Source of the DNA: Streptomyces sp. DT2A-34
GTDB lineage: Bacteria > Actinomycetota > Actinomycetes > Streptomycetales > Streptomycetaceae
Direction of reading: 5' to 3'
Assembly: GCF_030499515.1 (NCBI RefSeq)
Contig: NZ_JASTWJ010000001.1
Coordinates: 9,590,001-9,654,000 of the forward strand
Length of the DNA stretch: 64,000 nucleotides
Part shown: positions 57,309-64,000 of the stretch, one piece after another
Numbering within the stretch: position 1 is the first letter of the stretch
How the letters are laid out: each line of letters opens with the position of its first letter
Program-made: the position numbers and the translations under genes
The notes under the pieces: generated by a model
The model's input: only the letters and a program-made list of their open reading frames with translations
What the model was told of the DNA's origin: nothing
The model's database searches: none

Positions 57309-58835
57309 ATGAATGAGCAATCGGGTGCTGAGGTGGTCTTTTGGACAGCGAGGGGCCGTGTGCAGGGCAGAGGGCCCACTAACGGCGTCACTACGGTGCT
57401 CGGCATCCCGTACGCAGCCGCGCCGTTCGGCGCCCGTCGATTCAGGGAGCCGCAGCCAGCGCCGGCCTGGGGTGGGATTCGGGACTGCACGGCCTTCGGA
57501 CCCATCTCGCCGCAGTCAGCTGAGCTGCCCGGGGCGCCCGTGTGGCGCCCCGGGGACGAAAATGTTCTCACCGTCAACGTGTGGCTGCCGGAGCACACGC
57601 ATGACGGCGCGCTGCCGGTGTTCTTCTGGATCCACGGCGGCGCCTACACCTTCGGCTCCTCGGCTCAGCCCGACTTCGACGGCGCGGCCCTGGCCCGCGC
57701 CGGGCTGGTAGTGGTCAGCTGCAACTACCGGGTGGGCTTCGAGGGCTTCGGCCACGTGCCCGGCTTCTCCGACAACCGCGGTCTTCGGGATCAGGCCGCC
57801 GCCCTGCGCTGGGTTCAGGAGAACATCGAGGCCTTTGGCGGCGACCCAGGTAACGTCACCGTCGCCGGGCACTCCTCCGGGGCAGGCTCGGTCGCCTGCC
57901 TGATGGCGATGCAGCAGATCAAGGGGCTGTTCCGGCGGGCCATTGCCCACAGCGTGCCCAATGCCTTCTACACGGTCGAGCTCGCAGCGGCGGTCGCCGA
58001 GCGGATCGCCGCGGAGGCCGGCGTCGCACCGACGGCGGAGGGGCTGCTGTCCGTACCGCCCCAGGCTCTGGTGGCCGCCTCCGACAAGGTCGCCGCCCAG
58101 TGCAGGGCCGCCCCCGTAGCGACGATCCATGCCTATGACCCGGTGATCTTTCAACCCGTCGTCGACGGCGAGGTCCTGCCCGCGGACCCGCTCCGCCTGA
58201 TCGCCTCCGGGGCGGCACGGGACGTGGACCTACTCGCATGCCACACGTTGGAGGAATGCTGGTTCCTCCACGCGGTCGGAGCCGTCCGGGAAGTCACCAG
58301 CGAGGCAGAACTGGAAGAATTCGCCGAAGCCCTGCGCCTGCCGGCCAACTTGGTCAACGACTACCGGACGTCCATGCCCGACGCACCGGTGCTCGACCGC
58401 TACCTCTCGATGTTCGGCGACGCGAAGTTCGGCGAGTACACCACCCGCCTCGCCGAGCACCACGCGAAGGCTGGCGGCCGGTCCTATCTGGCCCGCTTCG
58501 CCCGCAGGCGCGCAGACGCCCGGCCCTGGCACAACGCGGATATCCCCTTCGCGTTCGGCAACCTGGACGCTCTCGGCGCCGAATTCCTCACCGGCGGCCC
58601 GCCCGATGAGCTCGACCACGCCCTCTCCCAGCGCATGCTCTGCTCCTGGGCCGACTTCGCCGCCACCGGCGACCCGGGCTGGCCGGCCGTCACCGCCACA
58701 ACCACGCCGGTCAAGTCTTGGGCGCTCCCCCACGACCACCTGACCGATGACGACACGTCCCCCTTCCGCACCCAATGGCGGAACGTCAGGTTCGACCTGT
58801 TGCACCCCGGGCGAGCGGCAACCGGGCATCGATAG
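57309..58835 (+). CDS. Type B carboxylesterase, 508 aa
   Basis: A full-length carboxylesterase/lipase of the alpha/beta fold. The oxyanion loop FFWIHGGAYTFG is near residue 110, the catalytic Ser lies in VAGHSSGAGSVA (about residue 200), and the acid/His part is in the C-terminal half (RPWHNADIPFAFGN). ENVLTVNVWLP and GDPGNVTVAGH are family blocks. No signal peptide is seen. It should hydrolyse carboxylic esters of unknown type. The start at 57309 lacks a strong site. A 22-nt inverted repeat brackets the gene, and a strong terminator follows the next gap. Confidence 0.93.
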   Translation: MNEQSGAEVVFWTARGRVQGRGPTNGVTTVLGIPYAAAPFGARRFREPQPAPAWGGIRDCTAFGPISPQSAELPGAPVWRPGDENVLTVNVWLPEHTHDGALPVFFWIHGGAYTFGSSAQPDFDGAALARAGLVVVSCNYRVGFEGFGHVPGFSDNRGLRDQAAALRWVQENIEAFGGDPGNVTVAGHSSGAGSVACLMAMQQIKGLFRRAIAHSVPNAFYTVELAAAVAERIAAEAGVAPTAEGLLSVPPQALVAASDKVAAQCRAAPVATIHAYDPVIFQPVVDGEVLPADPLRLIASGAARDVDLLACHTLEECWFLHAVGAVREVTSEAELEEFAEALRLPANLVNDYRTSMPDAPVLDRYLSMFGDAKFGEYTTRLAEHHAKAGGRSYLARFARRRADARPWHNADIPFAFGNLDALGAEFLTGGPPDELDHALSQRMLCSWADFAATGDPGWPAVTATTTPVKSWALPHDHLTDDDTSPFRTQWRNVRFDLLHPGRAATGHR

Positions 58836-58987
58836 GCAAGGGGGTACCCGAGCCCAGCCAGCGGCCACAAAATCCCGGCCGGTGACAGCAAGCATGGAAA
58901 TCACGAGGTAGTGACAACAAGAACGACCAAGCGATGACAACTACCCCGCTCAGAACTGGGATGACGTCCAGGTCGCACGTCCAAGCT

Positions 58988-59009
58988 GGTGACAACTATC
59001 CCGACCGGT
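58988..59009. repeat. 22-nt repeat, right copy downstream of the carboxylesterase
   Basis: GGTGACAACTATC then CCGACCGGT is the inverted partner of 57181-57202. Two weaker direct copies of the core (GTGACAACAAG at 58912, GATGACAACTACC at 58934) lie just upstream in the gene-free stretch 58836-59022. Confidence 0.7.
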
Positions 59010-59022
59010 CACACCCGCGAAA

Positions 59023-59065
59023 CCCCCTGCCCCGCACCGCGGGCATTGCGGTACGGGGCAGGGGG
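59023..59065. terminator. Strong bidirectional terminator hairpin
   Basis: CCCCCTGCCCCGCACCGC (59023-59040) pairs with GCGGTACGGGGCAGGGGG (59048-59065) with one mismatch around a 7-base loop. It lies between convergent genes: the carboxylesterase ends at 58835 and the secreted repeat protein at 59087. Confidence 0.85.
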
Positions 59066-59086
59066 TGAACGCGCGGCAAGCAGCCG

Positions 59087-59380
59087 TCAGTGACCGATGG
59101 TCCGGTCGAAGTCGGACATGTCCTGGTCGAAGCCGGATGCATCCTGGTCGAAGCCGGGCGTTTCCTGGTCGGAACCGGACGCGCCCTGGCCGGCATCGGA
59201 CGCGCCCTGGCCGAAGCCGGAGTCGTCCTGGTCGAGACCAGGCGTGGCCGGAGAGCTGTTTCCGAAACCAGCTCCGGCGTTACTCATGTCGTCGCTGTCG
59301 TAGGCGAGGGCCTGGCCCGCGCCTCCGAACAGAACGGTCCCGGCCAGAACGGTGGCGGCCAGCAGGGTAGGTGCACGCAC
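59087..59380 (-). CDS. Small secreted acidic repeat protein, 97 aa
   Basis: The GTG at 59380 has GAAGGAG six bases upstream. A signal peptide (about residues 1-26, ending GQALA) precedes an acidic mature part built of degenerate Gly-Phe/Ser-Asp-Gln-Asp/Glu units (PGFDQDASGFDQDMSDFD) that repeat about every 8 residues. No family is recognised. The repeats suggest calcium binding or a flexible surface coat, but this is inference. The 59.38-59.66 kb stretch has no supported gene. Confidence 0.7.
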   Translation of the reverse strand: MRAPTLLAATVLAGTVLFGGAGQALAYDSDDMSNAGAGFGNSSPATPGLDQDDSGFGQGASDAGQGASGSDQETPGFDQDASGFDQDMSDFDRTIGH

Positions 59381-59663
59381 GAGCGTCTCCTTCGGTCGGT
59401 GTGTGCTCGCCAGAGGTATGCCGCCGGCCCGCACGCGAGATGCGTTGATGGGCCCACAGGCACCCGAATAGGCGGTGCACATGGCGGTACCCGCGGTGGG
59501 GGCCCTCGCCGGAGAAATCGAGGCGGGCGTGCCAGGAGAACGACCCGCTCGATGACCCAACAGCGCGGTACGGACGTGAAGTTGGGCACGCCCAGGGTGT
59601 CGCCCAGCAGGTGGCGCTTGATCGAGTTGAGCTCGCCGGGTCGACACCGCACAGCGGCGTACG

Positions 59664-60572
59664 TCATTCCGGGCGTACCGTGCCGCCGGACCAGGGAGCC
59701 CGTGCTCCGGTGTCGTCCCGGGTGGCGTCGGGGGCGCTCCAGCTGGCGAGGAGGGCGAGGGCCTGAGCGGAGGCGGAGCCGGGTTCGGCGGTGTACACGC
59801 ACACGGTCTGGCCCGGGTCGGACGGGAAGGCCAGGGTCTCGTGGTGCAGGGCGAACTCGCCGACCACGGGGTGGTGGAAGCGCTGGGTGCCGTGGACGCA
59901 CTGGGCTACTCGGTGACTGTCCCACCAGACGCTGACCTCCGGCACCTTGACCACGGCCTCGCCGATCAGCTCGTTGAGCAGGGCGTCGTCGGGATGGCGT
60001 CCCGCTTCCAGGCGCAGATCCGCCACGACGATCTCCGCGACCTCGTCCCAGTTCCTGTACAGCTCGCGGGCGGCGGGGTCGAGGAGGACGTAGCGGGCGA
60101 AGTTGCGCTCGCGGTACGGCAGGGCGTCCCAGTCCGTGATCAGGGCGCGGGCCAGCTGGTTGGCGGCCAGTACGTCCTGGCGGTGGTTGGCGACGAAGGC
60201 CGGTGAGACGCCGTTGAGGACGTCCAGCATCCGATGGACCTCGGGGCGCACGCGCTGCACGCGTTCCGGCCGGCGGCGCCTGGGGCGGGTGGAACGAGGC
60301 CGGGCGAGGTCGAAGAGGTGGCCGCGTTCGTCGTCGTCCAGGCGCAGGGCGCGGGCCACGGCATCCAGGACGGCCTCGGAGACGTTGGGGTGGCGGCCCT
60401 GTTCGAGACGGGTGTAGTAGTCCGTGCTCACCCCGGCCAGACGGGCGACCTCCTCGCGGCGCAGGCCCGGTACCCGGCGGACGCCGCCGCCCGGGGCCAC
60501 GCCCGCGGCGTGCGGGCTCAGCCGGGCCCGGCGGGTGCGGAGAAAGTCTCCCAGCTCTGCGTTCTGCGCCAT
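59664..60572 (-). CDS. XRE-family regulator with MmyB-like C-terminal domain, 302 aa
   Basis: The helix-turn-helix has VPGLRREEVARLAGVSTDYY and TRLEQGRHPNVSEAVLDAV (about residues 35-75). The MmyB-like ligand-binding domain follows (about 105-285) with FVANHRQDVLAANQLARAL and FHHPVVGEFALHHETLAF. Such regulators control adjacent exporters or redox genes. It is divergent from the MFS exporter with about 200 bases between, so the exporter is a likely target. Confidence 0.93.
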   Translation of the reverse strand: MAQNAELGDFLRTRRARLSPHAAGVAPGGGVRRVPGLRREEVARLAGVSTDYYTRLEQGRHPNVSEAVLDAVARALRLDDDERGHLFDLARPRSTRPRRRRPERVQRVRPEVHRMLDVLNGVSPAFVANHRQDVLAANQLARALITDWDALPYRERNFARYVLLDPAARELYRNWDEVAEIVVADLRLEAGRHPDDALLNELIGEAVVKVPEVSVWWDSHRVAQCVHGTQRFHHPVVGEFALHHETLAFPSDPGQTVCVYTAEPGSASAQALALLASWSAPDATRDDTGARAPWSGGTVRPE

Positions 60573-60775
60573 CCCGCCAGTATTCGCTCAGGGCGGTGCG
60601 GCCACCTGGTCCAGGGTGGCCCAGCTGGACCCAGGCTCAACTGGGCCAGGTTCGCGGGCCGACCCGCCTTGCGGCGGCGCGAGTCTGGAACAACGCCGTC
60701 CTGTTCTCGCCAGGCCCTCTCCTGCCCGAACGGCATCCCGCTCGCCCGGCAATGTCCTCTGGAGCACCCCGCACC

Positions 60776-61992
60776 ATGCCTTTGATCATCTACGTCCTCG
60801 GATTCGGTACCTTCGCCCAGGGCACCTCGGAGTTCATGCTCTCCGGGCTGCTGTCCTCCCTCGCCGGTGATCTGGGCGTCTCGCTGTCCGAGGCGGGGCT
60901 GTTGGTCTCGGCGTTCGCCGGCGGCATGGTCGTCGGCGCGCCGCTGCTGACGCTGGCCACCCTGAGGCTGCCCCGCCGGGCCGCACTGGTCGGCTTCCAG
61001 GTGGTGTTCGTCGCCGGGCACGCGGCCGCCGCGCTCGTGCCGCACTTCGGCTTCCTGCTGGTCATGCGCGTGGTCACGGGTATGGCGTACGCCGGTTTCT
61101 GGGCGCTTGCCTCGGTCACCGCGGTCTCCCTCGTCCCCGCCGACCGGCGCGGGAAGGCGATGTCCGTGGTCGTGTCCGGGCTGAGCCTGTCCATGATCCT
61201 CGGCGTTCCGGCCGGCACGCTGCTGGCCCAGCACGCCGGCTGGCGGGCGGCGTTCTGGGCGGTGGCCGTCATGTCCGCACTGTCCGCGACCGCGGTGCTT
61301 CTCGCCCTGCCCGGCGGACGCGGCACCGGGGCACCGCAGTTGAGGTCGCGTACCGAACTGGGCTCCTTGGCGGTGCCCCGGCTGTGGGTCGCCTACGCCA
61401 CCACCGCGCTGACCGTCTCCGCCACCATCGCGGTCTTCTCCTACCTGGGCGCCCTGCTGGAGGACGTCACGGGCATCTCCGAGGGGCTCGTGCCGGCGGT
61501 GCTCGGCCTGTACGGCGTGGGCGCGCTGGCCGGCCTCACGGTGGGCGGCCGCATCGCCGACCGGGTCCCGTTCGGGGTCCTGCTGACCGGCATGGGCACG
61601 GTCGCGGCCGTAGCGGCCACCATCGCGCTGACCGCGGACCTCCCCGCGGTGGTGATCCCGCTCGCCGTCCTCCTCGCCGCCGGCGGCTTCATGACCAACC
61701 CGGCGGTGAACGCCCGCGTGTTCGGCATCCTGGGCGAGACCAGGACGCTGGGCGGCGCGGTGAACATCGCCGCCTTCACGTCGGCATCGCCGTGGCTCCC
61801 TGGGTGTCCGGGCTGGTGATCGACGCGGGCCCCGGCCTGGCGGGCATCGGCCGGGTCGGCGCGGCCTTCGCCGTGGCGGCTGTCGCGAGCACGCTGCTGG
61901 ACCGACACCTCACCCGCCGCCACCAGCGCACCGCGCCCACCCCGGCCCCTGCCCGGCGCGACGTCCCTGAGTCGGCCGCGGCCTCCCGGTGA
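60776..61992 (+). pseudogene. MFS multidrug exporter (Cmx-type), frameshifted near its end
   Basis: The first 330 or so residues are an intact 12-helix MFS exporter, with IIYVLGFGTFAQGTSEFMLS at the start and the family motif in MSVVVSGLSLSMILGVPAG. At about 61779 one base is missing: NIAAF should continue NVGIAVAPWVSGLVIDAG, which is present in the next frame to a stop at 61992. The broken frame stops at 61819 and loses the last helices. A single change makes this either a recent mutation or an assembly error. The start at 60776 follows GGAG; ATG 60752 is an alternative. Confidence 0.85.
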
Positions 61993-62094
61993 GCTCGGCG
62001 GCCCGCGCCTCGGCGAACCGAACCGGTCCGTGCGCCACGACCGGCGGCGCTGCGCAGCGGAACCGGGGTCCGTGCGGCCGGCTTCGGGCGCACG

Positions 62095-62181
62095 GACCCT
62101 GCTCAGACCCTGCTCAGACCCTGCTCAGACCCTGCTCAGACCCTGCTCAGACCCTGCTCAGACCCTGCTCAGACCCTGCTC
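62095..62181 (+). repeat. 11-bp tandem array, about eight copies
   Basis: GACCCTGCTCA is repeated exactly seven times head to tail from 62095 to 62171, with a nearly complete eighth copy to 62181. It lies between the convergent ends of the MFS gene (61992) and the cysteine desulfurase (62188). The period is close to one helical turn. Confidence 0.97.
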
Positions 62182-62187
62182 CCTTCG

Positions 62188-63471
62188 TCAGGCGCTCTGT
62201 TGCAGTCGGCGCAGCGACGCGACGAGCTGGTCCACCTCGTCGGACGTGTTGTAGAGCGCGAGAGACGCACGCGCCGCCGACTCCAACCCGTAGTGGGCGA
62301 GGGCTGGTTGGGCGCAGTGGTGACCGGCGCGGACGGCGATTCCGTCGCGGTCGAGCCAGTCGGCGACGGAGGCCGGGTCCTGCCCCGCGAGCGTGAAGGT
62401 GAGCACCGCGATCCGGTCGGACGCCGAACCGATCAACTGGAGCCCGGGCACCGTGGCAAGGGCGTCGCGCGCACACGACAGGAGACGCTCCTCGTATGCC
62501 GCGACGGCCTCGCGGTCCAGGGACGTCAGCCAGTTCAGGGCGGCGAGCAGTCCGATGACGCCGGAGATGTGTCCGGTACCGGCCTCCATCTTGTGCGGGG
62601 CGGCCGCGAACGTGGTCCTGCCGAAGTCCACGGACTCGATCATGTTGCCGCCGCCCTGCCACGGTGCCATGCCGGCGAGGAGGTCCGGCTTCGTGTACAG
62701 GACACCGATGCCGGTCGGCGCGAACAGCTTGTGACCGGAGAACGCGTAGAAGTCCGCGTTCAAGTCCTGGACGTCGACGGGGAAATGAGCGACGGCCTGG
62801 GCACCGTCCACCAGGACCTTGGCGCCATAGCGGTGGGCGAGCGCCGTCATCTCCTTGACGGGCGGGACGGTGCCCAGGACGTTCGAGGCGTGGCTGATCG
62901 CGACGAGCCGGGTGCGCGAGGACAGGAGATCCGCGTACGCGTCCTGGTCGATCTCTCCGTCCGCGGTGAGCGGGACCGGCACGAGCCGGGCCCGGGTCTC
63001 CTTGGCGACCATCTGCCACGGCACGATGTCCGAGTGGTGTTCGAGGACCGGCACCAGAATGTCGTCCCCGGGCCCGAGGTTGGCCCGGCCCCAGCTCTGC
63101 GCGACGAGGTTGACGGCCTCCGTGGTGCCGCGCACGAACACGACACCGTCCGGGCTCGGGGCGCCGAGGAAGTCGGCGACGGCCGCCCGGCCCGCCTCGT
63201 ACGCCTCGGTGGCCTCCCGCGCCATGGTGTGGGCCCCGCGGTGGATGTTGGAGTTGGCGGTGCCGTAGTAGGCGGTGAGCGCCTCGATGACCTGGCGCGG
63301 CTTCTGGGTGGTGGCTGCGTTGTCGAGCCAGATGAGGGGGTGGCCGTTGACCGGCCGGTGCAGGATCGGGAAGTCGTGACGCACCGACTCGGCGGTGAAA
63401 CCGCCCGGTCGGCGCCGAAGCGCGGAGGGATCGGTCGGCGTCGGCCACGCCGTGACGTCAGGCGTAGTCAT
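62188..63471 (-). CDS. SufS-type cysteine desulfurase, encapsulin-associated, 427 aa
   Basis: A class V PLP-dependent enzyme that takes sulfur from cysteine, leaving alanine and an enzyme persulfide. The PLP lysine lies in FSGHKLFAPTG (about residue 240), PLP contacts in LEHHSDIVPW and ISHASNVLG, and the persulfide Cys in VRAGHHCAQPALAHYG (about residue 372). The N-terminal extension before the core is short (about 28 residues, Pro/Thr/Arg-rich), unlike the long targeting domain of cyanobacterial encapsulin cargos. The gene overlaps the upstream encapsulin gene by 14 bases, so the pair is coupled. In family 2A encapsulins this enzyme is the packaged cargo. Confidence 0.95.
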   Translation of the reverse strand: MTTPDVTAWPTPTDPSALRRRPGGFTAESVRHDFPILHRPVNGHPLIWLDNAATTQKPRQVIEALTAYYGTANSNIHRGAHTMAREATEAYEAGRAAVADFLGAPSPDGVVFVRGTTEAVNLVAQSWGRANLGPGDDILVPVLEHHSDIVPWQMVAKETRARLVPVPLTADGEIDQDAYADLLSSRTRLVAISHASNVLGTVPPVKEMTALAHRYGAKVLVDGAQAVAHFPVDVQDLNADFYAFSGHKLFAPTGIGVLYTKPDLLAGMAPWQGGGNMIESVDFGRTTFAAAPHKMEAGTGHISGVIGLLAALNWLTSLDREAVAAYEERLLSCARDALATVPGLQLIGSASDRIAVLTFTLAGQDPASVADWLDRDGIAVRAGHHCAQPALAHYGLESAARASLALYNTSDEVDQLVASLRRLQQSA

Positions 63472-64000
63472 GGTACTTGGACACCTCGACGTTCTGGAGT
63501 ACGGCGATGGCGTCGTCCACCAGCACGGCGGTGTTGAAGTAGGCCGTCATCAGGTAGGACGTGATGCCCTTCCGGTCCATGCCCATGTTCCGCATGGACA
63601 GGCCGGGTTCGACCTCGTCCGGCACCGCCGCGGGGCGCAAGCCCACCACGCCCTGCTCGGCCTCGCCGACCCGCATCAGCAGGATCTCGGTGGTACCGGC
63701 GGCCTCGCCCGAGCCGCCCGGACACGGCACCTTGTCGGAGGGCAGCAGCGGCACGCCCCGCCAGGTCAGCAGCGGACTGCCGAACCGGCTGTCCGTCACC
63801 GGCGGCACCCCCCGCCGCGTGCACTCGCGCCCGAACGCGGCGATCGCCCTCGGGTGCGCCACGAAGTAGGCGGGCTGCTTCCACACCCTCGCGAGCAGCT
63901 CGTCCAGGTCGTCGGGGGTGGGAGCGCCGGTGCGCGCCTGCACGCGCTGACCGGCCGGGACACTGTGGAAGAGCCCGAGGTCGGGGTGGTTGAGCATCAG
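63458..64000 (-). CDS. Family 2A encapsulin shell protein (SrpI-like), 5' end outside window
   Basis: About 180 C-terminal residues are visible and the frame is open to the right edge. Conserved family 2A blocks are PAYFVAHPRAIAAFGREC, WRGVPLLPSDKVP, GLSMRNMGMDRKGITSYLMT and NVEVSKYHDYA at the end. These proteins have the HK97 fold and form a nanocompartment shell. The desulfurase gene starts inside its last codons. Whether a serine acetyltransferase or other accessory lies upstream is not visible. Confidence 0.9.
   Translation of the reverse strand: MMLNHPDLGLFHSVPAGQRVQARTGAPTPDDLDELLARVWKQPAYFVAHPRAIAAFGRECTRRGVPPVTDSRFGSPLLTWRGVPLLPSDKVPCPGGSGEAAGTTEILLMRVGEAEQGVVGLRPAAVPDEVEPGLSMRNMGMDRKGITSYLMTAYFNTAVLVDDAIAVLQNVEVSKYHDYA

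Noticed and set aside
58912..59009. Iterons of a replication origin
   Set aside because: Only a few imperfect copies, no initiator gene or AT-rich stretch; they sit around an esterase gene.
62095..62181. CRISPR array
   Set aside because: Units are 11 bases with no spacers and no cas genes.

Overview
The window is high-GC DNA of Streptomyces type. It has G/C-ending codons, many GTG starts, GGAGG-type ribosome binding sites, Tat- and lipobox-bearing secreted proteins, and Streptomyces-typical families: DUF1996, DUF5302, DUF6082, SpoIIE phosphatases, PadR, MmyB-like XRE, a tendamistat-type inhibitor and a family 2A encapsulin. I see no ribosomal RNA, tRNA, CRISPR array, intact transposase or clear core housekeeping genes. 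Gene fragments and frameshifted genes are dense, which fits an accessory chromosome arm; this is inference.

Left part (1-8.1 kb): a complete carbohydrate-uptake operon on the minus strand. The order is solute-binding lipoprotein, two permeases, GH42 beta-galactosidase, then a secreted sialidase-fold hydrolase that runs off the left edge. A LacI-family regulator lies upstream, with a candidate operator between them.

8.4-24.4 kb: DUF2255, a decayed Na+/H+ antiporter and a nonsense-interrupted NTF2-like gene, a methyltransferase, the first of two DUF1996 secreted proteins (13.7 kb), an amber-interrupted alpha/beta hydrolase divergent from PadR across a 15-bp-arm palindrome, a DEAD-box helicase, a three-gene cassette with WXG100-like features, a remnant related to the left-edge hydrolase, a tendamistat-like alpha-amylase inhibitor, and a pullulanase-type remnant.

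24.4-42 kb: two divergent SpoIIE-type phosphatases, remnants of an NRPS module, an EthD gene and an MhpB-like dioxygenase, then an intact stretch. That stretch holds an ECF sigma/anti-sigma pair, a cupredoxin lipoprotein with a membrane protein, a DsbA-like lipoprotein, a DUF2278/lamin-tail protein beside an EEP nuclease, a DHFR-like reductase, a PAP2 phosphatase, an FhaA-N protein and YihY (with a 12-G tract).

42-64 kb: a large membrane/secreted protein, a DUF6082 protein, the second DUF1996 gene (45.8 kb), katG, a secreted DNase I-like enzyme, a poly-gamma-glutamate hydrolase-like protein, a methyltransferase, a lipoprotein and small secreted proteins, a LivK-like binding protein, a carboxylesterase bracketed by inverted 22-nt repeats, an XRE regulator divergent from a frameshifted MFS exporter, an 11-bp tandem array, and a cysteine desulfurase coupled to a family 2A encapsulin shell gene that leaves the right edge.

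The most notable points are the encapsulin/desulfurase pair, the orphan WXG100-like cassette, the DUF1996 pair 32 kb apart, the PadR palindrome, and the number of broken genes. Lesions could be natural decay or assembly error; reads would decide.
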